Assembly: GCA_938075415.1 (NCBI GenBank)
Contig: CALJHC010000010.1
Coordinates: 124,001-188,000 of the forward strand
From: an uncultured Rubripirellula sp.
GTDB lineage: Bacteria; Planctomycetota; Planctomycetia; Pirellulales; Pirellulaceae
Direction: 5' to 3'
Length of the DNA: 64,000 bases
Within the stretch, counting starts at the first letter, position 1; each line of letters starts with the position of its first letter. Under the pieces are notes generated by a model. It did no database searches and had not been told where the DNA came from. It was given only the letters and a program-made list of their open reading frames with translations. Position numbers and translations under genes: made by a program. Shown here one piece after another: positions 10,821 to 19,666 of the stretch.

Positions 10821-11195
10821 ATGGCGGGAAAAAATGTGCTCGGTACGGACTTGTTATCTTGCAGCACCGACCCGATGACGGGCTTCTATCGTGATGGCTG
10901 TTGCAATACCGGCGGTGAAGATCGGGGTTTGCACGTGGTTTGTGTGCAGGTGACCGAGAAGTTTTTGTCGTTTAGTCGCGAGGTTGGCAATGATCTCTCC
11001 ACGCCCATTCCCGCCTATCAATTTCCGGGTTTGAAACCGGGGGATCGCTGGTGTTTGTGTGCAGCTCGATGGAAAGAAGCCTATGACAACCGATGCGCCC
11101 CACCGGTAGTCCTCGAATCGTCGCATATCTCAACACTCGAGTTTGCGTCGCTGGAAGAACTGCAAGAACACGCGATCCAAGATGATCAGAATTGA
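10821..11195 (+). CDS. DUF2237 family protein
   Basis: About 124 residues matching the small DUF2237 (COG3651-type) family across most of its length: NVLGTDLLSCSTDPMTGFYR, DGCCNTGGEDRG, HVVCVQVTEKFL, PIPAYQFPGLKPGDRWCLC, RWKEAY and ASLEELQEHA. Several Cys and the paired CC may bind metal or be redox-active, but the biochemical role is unknown. The ATG at 10821 directly precedes the conserved block; an upstream ATG at 10749 adds 24 non-conserved residues. Cytosolic, monocistronic. Confidence 0.85.
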   Translation: MAGKNVLGTDLLSCSTDPMTGFYRDGCCNTGGEDRGLHVVCVQVTEKFLSFSREVGNDLSTPIPAYQFPGLKPGDRWCLCAARWKEAYDNRCAPPVVLESSHISTLEFASLEELQEHAIQDDQN

Positions 11196-11490
11196 CGGAG
11201 GAATGGAATTCCTGCCTGAAGGCCGTTTTACGGTCTAGGAATTGCCAAAGTGGATTTGCTTTGGAAGAGTTGCCCTTTCGGAGGTCCAGGCGAATTGGGC
11301 AGCGATGCAAGGAACCCCATTCGAATTTGCGTTGGTTGCTCGTCTTGATAGACACTGTTGAACTCGCAGGGAGTTCGTGACAGCGAGGGGTCTGGAAGTG
11401 GAGCTTTCTTAGATCCGGCGACGCCGGAGATGAACATGAATCGATCGGGAGGCGTGGGATTTCTGAGAGACGGCAAGGTGAACCTATGGC

Positions 11491-11545
11491 GAATTCCTGA
11501 CCTCGAATCCCCGACCTCGAATTCCTGACCTCGAATCCCTGACCT
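11491..11545. repeat. Tandem repeat, 4 copies of a 14-nt unit
   Basis: Unit GAATTCCTGACCTC alternates with GAATCCCCGACCTC. Copies start at 11491, 11505, 11519 and 11533. The two variants alternate, suggesting a 28-nt higher-order duplication. Confidence 0.9.
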
Positions 11546-11621
11546 ACGTCTCCTGATTTTGCGATTGGCTTCGTGCATGTTCCGCGTTTGACTTTTCTTG
11601 GATTCATGCTTTGGCCACCGC

Positions 11622-11661
11622 TGCACTTGCTTGTTATGAAATGCACTTGCTTCTTATGAAT
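11622..11661. repeat. Direct repeat, 2 copies of a 20-nt unit
   Basis: TGCACTTGCTTGTTATGAAA at 11622, then a copy with two substitutions at 11642. Confidence 0.8.
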
Positions 11662-11848
11662 CGGGTTGCACCGTCCAAGATCCCTCACGAGGCAAGTTCA
11701 GCACGTTGCCCCGAGGCTGAGCCGTCTCAGTTTTCAAAGTCGCTAAAGTCAGGAGCCGTCACGCAGGTTGCATTGCAGGTTGCTGAGACTGTGGGCACCT
11801 GATCTTTTAGCCTTGAGCTTCCGGCTCCCGTGTTCGTGAAGTGTCTGG

Positions 11849-13174
11849 TTAGTGTTTACGGTGACTCTCCAAAGTTGCAAGGCGAGATTCATTCTGTTTG
11901 GAAAGCAGGTAGCTGACGATGGATTTTGGCTGCGCGCCAAGTTCAACACCCGCACGCGTCAGAAGTTGAAATCCAGTTTTGCTTGGACCGGGATCGTGAT
12001 TCGATTGGCTAATCGGCCAGTTGAGCTGCTGACGGATTTTGTTTTCGAGGTCCTCCATGCCAATGACCCCTGCGATGGAAGCACTCGCGATTAGTGCGCC
12101 AAGCCGATTGAAATTCTGCTCCGTAGATAGCGGGAGGGGTTCCAGGACCAATATCTTCCAGTTGTTCAACATTGGAATTCTGGAACGATGGCCGCGTTTT
12201 GATGAAACCTTTTTCTTATCGTTGGCTTCTTCTTGAATTGGTTCCGAGGAGAGAAGCTGATCAAAGGCTTGCCAAAGCTCATTGGAATCGACCTCGTTCG
12301 TTAGAGCGATCGAACTTGGTTTTTCTTTTAAACTGGGTGCAGGTGAAAGGACGGGGGCGTGTAAGTGTGCGACGGGTCCAAGTCGATCGTTCTCGTTGAG
12401 ATCATAGGAGAGGTAGGATTCCTCGATCGTGAAAATGAAGGGAGCACTACCGATTAACGGTTCCGATCGTTCGATATTGGCTCTGATGGCTAGAGAGTCA
12501 AAGGGCCTTCGGGCTAAGGTTGATTCAGCGGATTTTTTGGGCTGAAAGATAAAGTGCCGTATCCTTTCCGGTGAATCATTCAGAGGGATTTCATGATCGT
12601 TACGTTTTGAAGGTGAATCAGTGTTGGCCTTTCTGAGTCCGATGATTGTCAGAGCGGTCTGCGGTTGGGCTTGGGCGTTTGCAGGTTCTGAAGCAGGCTT
12701 TACATCCACCACGCTGGCGATCCGGGTCAGGTCCGAAGGTGATGATTCATCCAGTCCTTTGACATCGCTTTGAATCACCCACCAGATTTGCGCCTGGTGA
12801 AAGGAGTTGAACACAATGGAAGGCTTGAGGCTGAGACGGAACGATGTTAGCTGATTCGTTAGACGCCTGAACTGGCCAGCAGCCATTTGAATCGGAATCG
12901 AAATCCGATTATTACTCGCGTTCTGGAGTTCTATCGAACGCGTGTTCTTCAAGTGTGTGATCCGTGGTGGTAGGTAAGCATGGGGACCTAGGTCCGGAAC
13001 GGTTTGGTCATGCGTTGGATGACCGGACCGGTTTGGTATGACGCTATTCCCGGCTTGGGGAGGGGTTGCAAGCCCACGGGTGGTCGTCAACGAGGAAGTC
13101 GCCAGGAGAATGGCAAGGAAGGGGATTTGGATGGATTTCGTGCTGTTTTTTAGTGTTTGGGAGAACACATGCAT
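11849..13174 (-). CDS. Exported or membrane-anchored protein of unknown function
   Basis: About 441 residues from the ATG at 13174, where MHVFSQTLKNSTKSIQIPF followed by a hydrophobic stretch and ATSSLTTTRGLATPP reads as a signal peptide or anchor. The frame opens earlier (13351) but the extra residues are basic and not signal-like. The body is Ser/Pro/Asn-rich with few predicted helices. A hydrophobic, Ala-rich helix (GALIASASIAGVIGM) lies about 80 residues from the end and is followed by a charged tail. No enzymatic motif is visible and I do not recognise the family. The length of the uninterrupted frame supports a real gene. Confidence 0.6.
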   Translation of the reverse strand: MHVFSQTLKNSTKSIQIPFLAILLATSSLTTTRGLATPPQAGNSVIPNRSGHPTHDQTVPDLGPHAYLPPRITHLKNTRSIELQNASNNRISIPIQMAAGQFRRLTNQLTSFRLSLKPSIVFNSFHQAQIWWVIQSDVKGLDESSPSDLTRIASVVDVKPASEPANAQAQPQTALTIIGLRKANTDSPSKRNDHEIPLNDSPERIRHFIFQPKKSAESTLARRPFDSLAIRANIERSEPLIGSAPFIFTIEESYLSYDLNENDRLGPVAHLHAPVLSPAPSLKEKPSSIALTNEVDSNELWQAFDQLLSSEPIQEEANDKKKVSSKRGHRSRIPMLNNWKILVLEPLPLSTEQNFNRLGALIASASIAGVIGMEDLENKIRQQLNWPISQSNHDPGPSKTGFQLLTRAGVELGAQPKSIVSYLLSKQNESRLATLESHRKH

Positions 13175-14136
13175 GGCGATTGGGAACTCCTGATTCCGTG
13201 CTCGGATGGGTTCGTAACAACGAGCTTGGTGGACACCAAACTTGTTCATGATCACGCAATTAAAAAGCTGAAGATGTTCTCGCCGAATTGCCAATCGGGT
13301 GAGTCTCAATGGAGCTTGAAGACCACCATGGCGTCGGTGACTTTCGATCATGTCGGCAAGAGAGGGAGGCGGTGCCGATCACGGGAACACTTCTGCTATC
13401 GGCGACAATTTGAATCAAGCTTGCCTTTCCGAACAGGAAACGAGTAACGATTCTTGGAAAGCGTTCTGGTTGTACCGAATGATTCAAACAGTCGCAGAGA
13501 ATCGCCCTTTCGCCCGCGATCATCCTTTCGCCCTCGATCATCCTTCGACGATCAAACGGATCTTGATGCCGTCCGAGATCCTTGAACGAATGTTGCCTTC
13601 CTCTTGGTAGCGAATAAGGAAGCTACGATTGCCGCAACCCCACGCGGTGAATGCGATGCGGGTGATCAATGGTGTTTTTGATCATGAAGAGACGAAATTT
13701 GGATGGATGAGCGTCTCGGAATCCTGATTTTTAAACAGGATTCCTTGCATTGGATTGCCTGTTTGGCATCAATTCATTCGCCACCTGAAGGGCTTTGGAA
13801 TTGGCTTGCGTCATCAGAAGACTTTTTTCACACGTTGCTTCACTTTCCCGTTGGCATCACTAATCGGTTGTTTTGGCTAGGGACCTGACTCGCCAAGTTT
13901 TTGAGCGTTTGGTCAAAGATTCCACGTGAGTGACGAGAGTGATTTGACTTCGAAATGAGATTTTCGAACAAGAGATCCAAGTCAACCAAGTTTTCCACCT
14001 GACTACGTTAATGTTGGGAGACGCAGCGGAAGCGATCAATGTCTCATGCAGGTCCCGCTGGAGAGGGTTCGGGTCGGTCGGTGTAGGCGGAGCAGGACGT
14101 CGCATCTGGAAACACTTTTTGAGCAAGTAGTGTCTC
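13175..14136. other. Gene-free stretch, one short tandem repeat
   Basis: Almost 1 kb without a convincing gene. Frames of 60-95 codons exist on both strands but lack ribosome sites and family resemblance. Contains the 18-nt repeat at 13506. Confidence 0.5.
13506..13541. repeat. Tandem repeat, 2 copies of an 18-nt unit plus a remnant
   Basis: CCTTTCGCCCGCGATCAT at 13506 and the same with one change at 13524, followed by a degraded third copy (CCTTCGACGATCAA). Confidence 0.85.
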
Positions 14137-14901
14137 CTAAGAATTGTCGGACTCGTCTTTGAGTTTGTTTTCTAGTTGGTCGGCGAGCGAAGCATCAAAA
14201 GCGAATTGGTTCTCGACGGGGATTTGTTTCAGCGATCTCTGCCATGATTTTGGCGGAACCGATCGAAAGGTCATTCGTTCCTTCTTTGTTGGGTGGGTGA
14301 GTGTCAAGCTCCAACTATGCAAGGCGATTCCGTTCGGGAAATCTGTATGACTACCATATTTTCGGTCGCCAAGAATTGCGTGTCCGCGATCGGAGAATTG
14401 AAGGCGTATTTGATGCTTCCTTCCGGTAAGTAATCGAATCGCAATGAGTGACCAATCATGCTGCGTGGTGAGTGCATGAAAACGGAGTGATGCTAATTTG
14501 GCCGCTTCAGAGGGATGGTGGGCGACTCGCATGCGATGTGCCGCGTCGTCCTTGTAGACGCGATCGCTCCATTCTTGACCCGTGTCCTTTACGAAGGTCC
14601 CTTCGACTAAAGCAAGGTAGAGCTTGTTTGTTGTGTCCGTATCCCGGTTTGCGAACTGGGATGATAGTCTCGATGCCGCTTTGCTGGTTTTGGCCATGAC
14701 AATCACCCCGCTGGTCATCGCATCAAGGCGGCTGACAATACCGAGGTAGACATTGCCGGGCTTCCGATACTTTTCTTTGATGTAGTTACATGCAAGGGAA
14801 TGGAGTGTTGGGCCGGACTCTGCGCCCATGGTTGCGATTCCCGCCTGTTTATTGACAACCAAGAGGTGGTTGTCTTCGTAAATGATGTCGAGTTGCTGCA
14901 T
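14137..14901 (-). CDS. RluA-family pseudouridine synthase
   Basis: RNA uridine isomerase of 254 residues. LDIIYEDNHLLVVNKQAGI opens the catalytic domain, and VSRLDAMTSGVIVMAKT is the RluA motif II with the catalytic Asp (usual HRLDxxTSG; His is replaced by Ser here). KLYLALVEG and LLTGRKHQIRLQFSDRGHAILGD are the other conserved blocks. No N-terminal S4 domain is present, so it resembles RluA/TruC-like members rather than RluC/RluD. The rRNA or tRNA target is unknown. The tail is acidic (KLKDESDNS). Confidence 0.9.
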   Translation of the reverse strand: MQQLDIIYEDNHLLVVNKQAGIATMGAESGPTLHSLACNYIKEKYRKPGNVYLGIVSRLDAMTSGVIVMAKTSKAASRLSSQFANRDTDTTNKLYLALVEGTFVKDTGQEWSDRVYKDDAAHRMRVAHHPSEAAKLASLRFHALTTQHDWSLIAIRLLTGRKHQIRLQFSDRGHAILGDRKYGSHTDFPNGIALHSWSLTLTHPTKKERMTFRSVPPKSWQRSLKQIPVENQFAFDASLADQLENKLKDESDNS

Positions 14902-14984
14902 GTGCGGGAGGGTTGAGTGTTACGTTTGATTTGGGGTTAGAGATTGAAGAAATTACAGACTGATGTGAGGCGGATGCACCGGGT

Positions 14985-15809
14985 TCAATTGACGTTTGCC
15001 CTTTCGGCGTATCTGGGGCGTTTTAAGATCTTTGCGATTAGTCCCGGTAGGAGCCGATCTGCATAAACCAGTGCTTTTCCTCCCATGCTGAGGACTACTT
15101 CGCGACGCCTTGACTCGATCGCCGCGAGTGCGTGATCAGCCACTTTCTCTGCTGACCAACTTCCAAAGCTTTTAGATTGCTGATCGGTGTCTGTATCGAT
15201 CAGGGATTGGAAAAAGTCGCTGCGCGTGGTGCTGGGGCTAACGAGAGTCACTTGGATTCCCTCGGCAGCCAATTCAGCACGCACGGAATCGCTCCAGCCA
15301 TGCAATGCAAACTTCGACGCACAATATTCACTTTTTTCAGGGACAGCGCAATGTCCTAAAACACTGCTGATGTTGCAAATCACGGGTAAGCGACCGGTCC
15401 GCAATAGGGGTAAAAGCGTTCGGGTTAATTCAACAGGAGCGAAAAAGTTGACTTCCATCAGGCGACGCAGTCGGTCGGGTGATGCCGAGGCGAATGGCCC
15501 AATTGCACCCACTCCGGCGTTATTGACCAGAAGATCAAGTTGGTTTCTACCAAGTTGAGAGATCTGCTGATAAATCGATTCTCGGACTTCTGGAAGTGTG
15601 ATGTCTCCCGGTAGTGTTATGATTCTTCCTTGAGTTTTGCTTGCCACCGCTGAGGCAGGGAAGTTCTTTGTGAGTAATTCCTGACGTCTTGCGACCGCAA
15701 GCACGGTCGCTCCGCGTTCAGCAAGGCGATGAGTCAAGCAACATCCGATCCCGGTGCTGGCGCCCGTGACCACTGCCACCGCACCTTCCGGATTCCAGTA
15801 ATTCATCAA
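14985..15809 (-). CDS. Short-chain dehydrogenase/reductase (classical SDR)
   Basis: NAD(P)-dependent oxidoreductase of 274 residues. TGASTGIG (nucleotide loop, ~15-22), an Arg-containing second strand end (AVARRQELL, suggesting NADP), NNAGVG, the catalytic Ser in ISSVLG and YCASK (Tyr/Lys) are all present. The C-terminal SRRREVVLSMGGKALVYADRLLP resembles SDRs acting at membranes (DltE/ketoreductase-like). Substrate unknown. It starts about 60 nt downstream of hflX on the same strand and may be co-transcribed. Confidence 0.9.
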   Translation of the reverse strand: MMNYWNPEGAVAVVTGASTGIGCCLTHRLAERGATVLAVARRQELLTKNFPASAVASKTQGRIITLPGDITLPEVRESIYQQISQLGRNQLDLLVNNAGVGAIGPFASASPDRLRRLMEVNFFAPVELTRTLLPLLRTGRLPVICNISSVLGHCAVPEKSEYCASKFALHGWSDSVRAELAAEGIQVTLVSPSTTRSDFFQSLIDTDTDQQSKSFGSWSAEKVADHALAAIESRRREVVLSMGGKALVYADRLLPGLIAKILKRPRYAERANVN

Positions 15810-15871
15810 CGGTCCCTTTTCTAAGGCCCAAGCAACAATGGCCGAGTGTGAAGATGTGCGGTAGTTTGCCG

Positions 15872-17482
15872 TCAGTTTGATTGAGAGGATTTACCCGTGA
15901 AGGGTGCGTCGGGTGAACTCGTCTCTGATTGTTGTTCGTCGACTTCCTGCACTGTGTCACCTGCTGGATTGCCGTCGGACAGTGCATTGCCATCTTGTAT
16001 CGGCTGATTGGGCAACGGTGTGTTGTGGGTTAAGGGATCGGATTGTGGGACTGCATTGATCTGAGGAATTGCCACGTCTTGCACTCTTTCAAGGATTCGT
16101 ATGTCGATTGCCGATCGCCGAACCGGTCCCATGGCACCGGCCGGAATACGCACTTTGAGTGTTACCAGTTCATCGCCGTATTCTCGCGAAATTACTTCTG
16201 CTTTGTCTGAAAGGTAGGACAGAAGGCGACCATCGGCGTGACTGAGGTCTACCTCGAGATCCAGGAACTCACGACTGAGCGCCTCACCAACTTGGTGAAT
16301 AAATCGATCGAATCCATGTTGCGTACGGGAACTGACAGGAACCGCATGCGGGTATCGATCAAGGATTCGATTGAGTGTTTGAGGACGGTAGATCGCGTCC
16401 ACCTTGTTGAGCACCAGTAGTGTGTCTTTGGCTTCGATGCCGAGCTCTTTCAACACGAGGTAGACCGAGTGAATCTGGTTGAAGACCGATGGACTGCTTG
16501 CATCTGCAACGTGGATTAAAAGATCAGCTTGTCTGGTTTCCTCGAGCGTTGACTTGAAACTGGCCACTAAGCTGTGAGGAAGGTCTCGGATGAATCCAAC
16601 AGTGTCGCTCAGCAGAACGGTTCCCCAGTCGGGGATGGACCACCGCCGCGTTCGAGTGTCAAGGGTTGCAAAAAGTTTATCTTTTGCAAGCACATCCGCT
16701 TGGGTCAACGCATTCATCAGTGTACTTTTGCCGGCGTTGGTGTATCCAACCAGGGAGATCGTTGGCACGTCATTTCTGGCCTCCACTTGACGCTCGCGGC
16801 GACGTTCAACGATTGAGAGTTCTTCTTTGAGGTCGTGGATCCTTTTTTGAGCAAGCCGGCGATCGACTTCGAGCTGTTTTTCCCCGGGCCCTCTCATTCC
16901 GACACCCATTGCTTGGCGTGAAAGGTGGGTCCACATACGTTTGAGTCGGGGAAGTGAGTACTCAAGTTGTGCCAATTCAATCGCAAGACGAGACTCGTGA
17001 GTTCGAGCTCCAGCGGCAAAAATATCGAGGATCAGTTCCGTCCGATCGAGCACTTTGGCACACGTTGCTTTTTCAAGGTTCTTAACTTGTGCCGGTGAAA
17101 GGTCATTGTCAAAGATGACGAGGTCGGCGTTATGTTCTTCGACCATTAAACGTAATTCTTCGACCTTTCCCTTCCCCAAATAAGTGGAATGATTGGGTCT
17201 GGCAAGGCGTTGGATGAGTTCATCAACCACCTCCGTCCCCGCCGTTTTCGCGAGTCCATGCAGTTCCTCCAGCGGATCTTCCTCGACCGATTGTTGGGGC
17301 AGGACCAGCCTTGCAAGGATGCTTTTCTCGGGGGATTCGTCGTTAACTGGTTTTGGTTCACGCACGTTGGGCGGTACTTTCCTCAGGATGATGCGCTCGA
17401 CTTCGATGCGCGGTTTTAATGGTGGTGGGCTTCCGGTTGCCGGCGAATCTGGCTGTTTGGCGTCGTCAACGTTGGTGATCAA
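15872..17482 (-). CDS. hflX: Ribosome-associated GTPase HflX
   Basis: GTPase that splits stalled or stressed ribosomes. The N-terminal HflX domain (LAKTAGTEVVDELIQRL, STYLGKGKVEEL, VIFDNDLSPAQVKNLE, DRTELILDIFAAGARTHE, MGVGMRGPGEKQLE) is followed by a coiled segment and a G domain with GYTNAGKST (G1), DTVGFIRDLP (G3) and NKVD (G4). The frame is open to 17725 but lacks an ATG at a sensible place; the TTG at 17482 preceded by GGTGG gives about 536 residues and clears the divergent gene starting at 17717. The exact start is uncertain. A Pro/Gln/Asp-rich tail of about 70 residues after the G domain is longer than in typical HflX. Confidence 0.9.
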   Translation of the reverse strand: MITNVDDAKQPDSPATGSPPPLKPRIEVERIILRKVPPNVREPKPVNDESPEKSILARLVLPQQSVEEDPLEELHGLAKTAGTEVVDELIQRLARPNHSTYLGKGKVEELRLMVEEHNADLVIFDNDLSPAQVKNLEKATCAKVLDRTELILDIFAAGARTHESRLAIELAQLEYSLPRLKRMWTHLSRQAMGVGMRGPGEKQLEVDRRLAQKRIHDLKEELSIVERRRERQVEARNDVPTISLVGYTNAGKSTLMNALTQADVLAKDKLFATLDTRTRRWSIPDWGTVLLSDTVGFIRDLPHSLVASFKSTLEETRQADLLIHVADASSPSVFNQIHSVYLVLKELGIEAKDTLLVLNKVDAIYRPQTLNRILDRYPHAVPVSSRTQHGFDRFIHQVGEALSREFLDLEVDLSHADGRLLSYLSDKAEVISREYGDELVTLKVRIPAGAMGPVRRSAIDIRILERVQDVAIPQINAVPQSDPLTHNTPLPNQPIQDGNALSDGNPAGDTVQEVDEQQSETSSPDAPFTGKSSQSN

Positions 17483-17716
17483 GGACCACCAACCGGTTTT
17501 CAGACCATGATATCGAGCGGATGCCCGGGGACCAATGACGGCGGTTAGCGAGTTGTGGGTCAGACGTGGAAATGGTGCAAATTTCGGCTTCTGGAAATTA
17601 TTTCCTGAGACGTGACCAAACGTGTCATCAAGGTCGCGAAGAATCAGATGTGTCAGGCGAAGGCACTTAGCCACGCCAATGTTTGTTTTGATTCTTTCGC
17701 ACCGAGAGACCCTGAA

Positions 17717-17998
17717 ATGACTCAAATGCTACTTTTCGATGCCCCGGTCGGATTCGCTGATGCTGCTGTTTTGCCCGTTACGGATTCTGAATCTTCTGCC
17801 TCTGCAGTTCAGGTGATGGAGCGACCGAACCCAGTGAAGGGTCGGGAGAAGGGGCGACGTACATCGCTTGATTCCTTGTCACCTTCGGGTGATTCAGAAG
17901 TTCACCGAATGGGTGATTTGGCTCGATTGGTCTTGCTGCGATATGACCTGATGGCCCAACGCCGCGCTCGTTATTCAGCCAGGCGGCACGCTAGGTGA
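17717..17998 (+). CDS. Small protein upstream of imuA, unknown function
   Basis: A 93-residue frame from the ATG at 17717: hydrophobic N-terminus (MLLFDAPVGFADAAVL), a Ser/Arg-rich middle and a conserved-looking C-terminal helix (MGDLARLVLLRYDLMAQRR). It is 213 nt upstream of imuA on the same strand and divergent from hflX. I do not recognise a named family. The position suggests a possible accessory of the imuA-imuB cassette, which is inference only. The C-terminal helix resembles small planctomycete proteins I vaguely recall, without a name. Confidence 0.55.
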   Translation: MTQMLLFDAPVGFADAAVLPVTDSESSASAVQVMERPNPVKGREKGRRTSLDSLSPSGDSEVHRMGDLARLVLLRYDLMAQRRARYSARRHAR

Positions 17999-18106
17999 AG
18001 GCGTTTTGCACTGGCGGTTTGAGGTATCTAGGGAGTCGATTTTCGACAAAAAGCATTGTTTTACCTCTTTTGCCAGCAGTGATTGAATCAATTTAGACGA
18101 TTTGAT

Positions 18107-18134
18107 TTGCAGTGAATGTGTACGGATGTATAGT
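18107..18134 (+). promoter_or_regulatory. Candidate promoter of imuA with a possible SOS-type operator
   Basis: TTGCAG (18107-18112), a 16-nt spacer and TATAGT (18129-18134) make a plausible sigma-70 promoter about 78 nt before the imuA ATG. Within the spacer, GTACGGATGTAT resembles (with mismatches) the GTAC-N3-TGT half-site arrangement of cyanobacterial-type LexA boxes. No LexA is visible in the window and planctomycete SOS boxes are not something I can verify here. Confidence 0.3.
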
Positions 18135-18211
18135 TACCTTGTAGGCCTCTCGTTTTGTTTTCAAAGACGGCTTGATCATTATTTTTATCGCGTGTGCTTG
18201 ATGGATTTAGC

Positions 18212-19666
18212 ATGGCCAATCAACAGAAATCCTTTGATTTCATTGAATCAAAGACCAGTAAGAAGAATCTAGCGAAGGATCCCACTGTCAGCTTTGACGG
18301 TTCAGGGCACCCACTGTCGAGAAACCAGAATCGATTTCCGGGCTTGCCAGTGTCTCTAGCAGATCCAGTGTCCTCAAAGAATTCTGGGGTCGCTGCGGGA
18401 TTAGATGGTGAAATTGCTCAATGGGTGTCACACAAGGCATTGGTTTCAGCAAAGTTTTCACAAGAACCTCTAACACGCACAGAGAACTTGGCCGCTAGAG
18501 ATCAAAAAGTTGCTCTGAAGACGTTGCCGGATAAGAGTTCTTCATTTCTCCGATGTGCGTCTGCTTTATCACCGCTGGAGTCCAAGGTAAGTCAATCTTC
18601 AGATAGCGGGGAAGTCAGACCTGAGAATGAAACCTGGCGTGGAGGGTCTCAGGATTTAATTTGCAATCAGAGCCACGAAGGGAAACCAACAGAGCGTCTG
18701 AAGGAGCAAGAGATGGGTACTGTTGACCGATCGATAAGTCCCCCGCATCCGGATCGACAGGCATTGTTAAACCAGCTTCGTCAGAAGACAGGATGTGTTC
18801 AGCACGTTAAGCGGACTCAGGCGGTTGAATCATTTTCCACGGGTATTACGGGATTGGATCATTGGCTGCCCATGGGGGGGCTGCGATTCGATGGAATCAC
18901 CGAATGGATCAACGAGCGTCGAGGAACTGGGGCAGTCACCCTGGCTCTAATGGCAGCTGAGAATCGATTGCGGAATTCGCAATGGGGCAATGGGCCACTT
19001 GTGGTCATCAGTGACGCATCACATTTTTATCCGCCAGCGGCGATTGCTCTGGGGATTCCACCAAAACGAATTCTTTGGGTGCGTCCTTCGAATCGCAAAG
19101 ACCAGGTTTGGGCGATTGATCAAACGCTGAGATGCCAATCGGTTTCGGCTGTTTTAGTCACGGACTGCAAAATGATTGATGATCGTGATGCTCGACGTTT
19201 TCAGCTTGCGTCAGAGCAAGGTAAGACATCCGGTTTTTTTATTCGCCCTGACACCGATCGACGGCAAGCCTGTTTTGCGGAAGTGCGTTTTCATGTTAGA
19301 GGCACTCCTCGCACACGTGATATTCCTCCGGACTCAGAGAAGATAACGAACTTGATTTCGTCAAACCTGAGCAGCCATTTATCTGAATTGGATGCCTGTT
19401 CCTCTCAACGGTTGCCTCGGCAATTTGAGATCACGCTCGACCGGTGTCGTGGTGGGCGTGTGGGCAGGCAGGGAGTAGTGGAAATGAATGATCAGGGAGA
19501 CGTTTCGATCAAGGAAACAGGATCCAAAGGATTTGGGAAAGATGAAAAGACGCTTGTGTATTTGGTTTCCGAACTGGCCAATCCAACGAATTCAAAGCGC
19601 CAGTCAAATCGAGCAAGCCAGTCAAATCGAGCAAGCCAGTCAAATCGAGCAAGCCGGGCAGTGTGA
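18212..19666 (+). CDS. imuA: ImuA, RecA-like mutasome protein
   Basis: RecA/SulA-related protein that works with ImuB and usually DnaE2 in error-prone translesion synthesis. About 484 residues from the ATG at 18212 (a GTG at 18194 is possible). The first ~190 residues are Ser/Lys-rich and probably disordered. The RecA-like core begins near VESFSTGITGLDHWLPMGGL, then FDGITEWINERRGTGAVTLALM (degenerate P-loop region), PLVVISDASHFYPPAAIALGI and ILWVRPSNRKDQVWAIDQTL. DRCRGGRVGR precedes a C-terminus ending in a three-fold repeat of QSNRAS. The last ~125 bases overlap imuB in another frame. Confidence 0.85.
   Translation: MANQQKSFDFIESKTSKKNLAKDPTVSFDGSGHPLSRNQNRFPGLPVSLADPVSSKNSGVAAGLDGEIAQWVSHKALVSAKFSQEPLTRTENLAARDQKVALKTLPDKSSSFLRCASALSPLESKVSQSSDSGEVRPENETWRGGSQDLICNQSHEGKPTERLKEQEMGTVDRSISPPHPDRQALLNQLRQKTGCVQHVKRTQAVESFSTGITGLDHWLPMGGLRFDGITEWINERRGTGAVTLALMAAENRLRNSQWGNGPLVVISDASHFYPPAAIALGIPPKRILWVRPSNRKDQVWAIDQTLRCQSVSAVLVTDCKMIDDRDARRFQLASEQGKTSGFFIRPDTDRRQACFAEVRFHVRGTPRTRDIPPDSEKITNLISSNLSSHLSELDACSSQRLPRQFEITLDRCRGGRVGRQGVVEMNDQGDVSIKETGSKGFGKDEKTLVYLVSELANPTNSKRQSNRASQSNRASQSNRASRAV

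Larger units (their letters stand above)
11196..11848. other. Gene-free stretch with two tandem repeats
   Basis: Between the convergent DUF2237 gene and the exported unknown. Contains a 14-nt x4 array and a 20-nt x2 repeat. Frames here on both strands are repeat-driven or compositionally poor. Confidence 0.6.

Noticed and set aside
10571..10867. 98-codon minus-strand frame upstream of the DUF2237 gene
   Set aside because: Overlaps the DUF2237 start region, unlike any family, no ribosome site.
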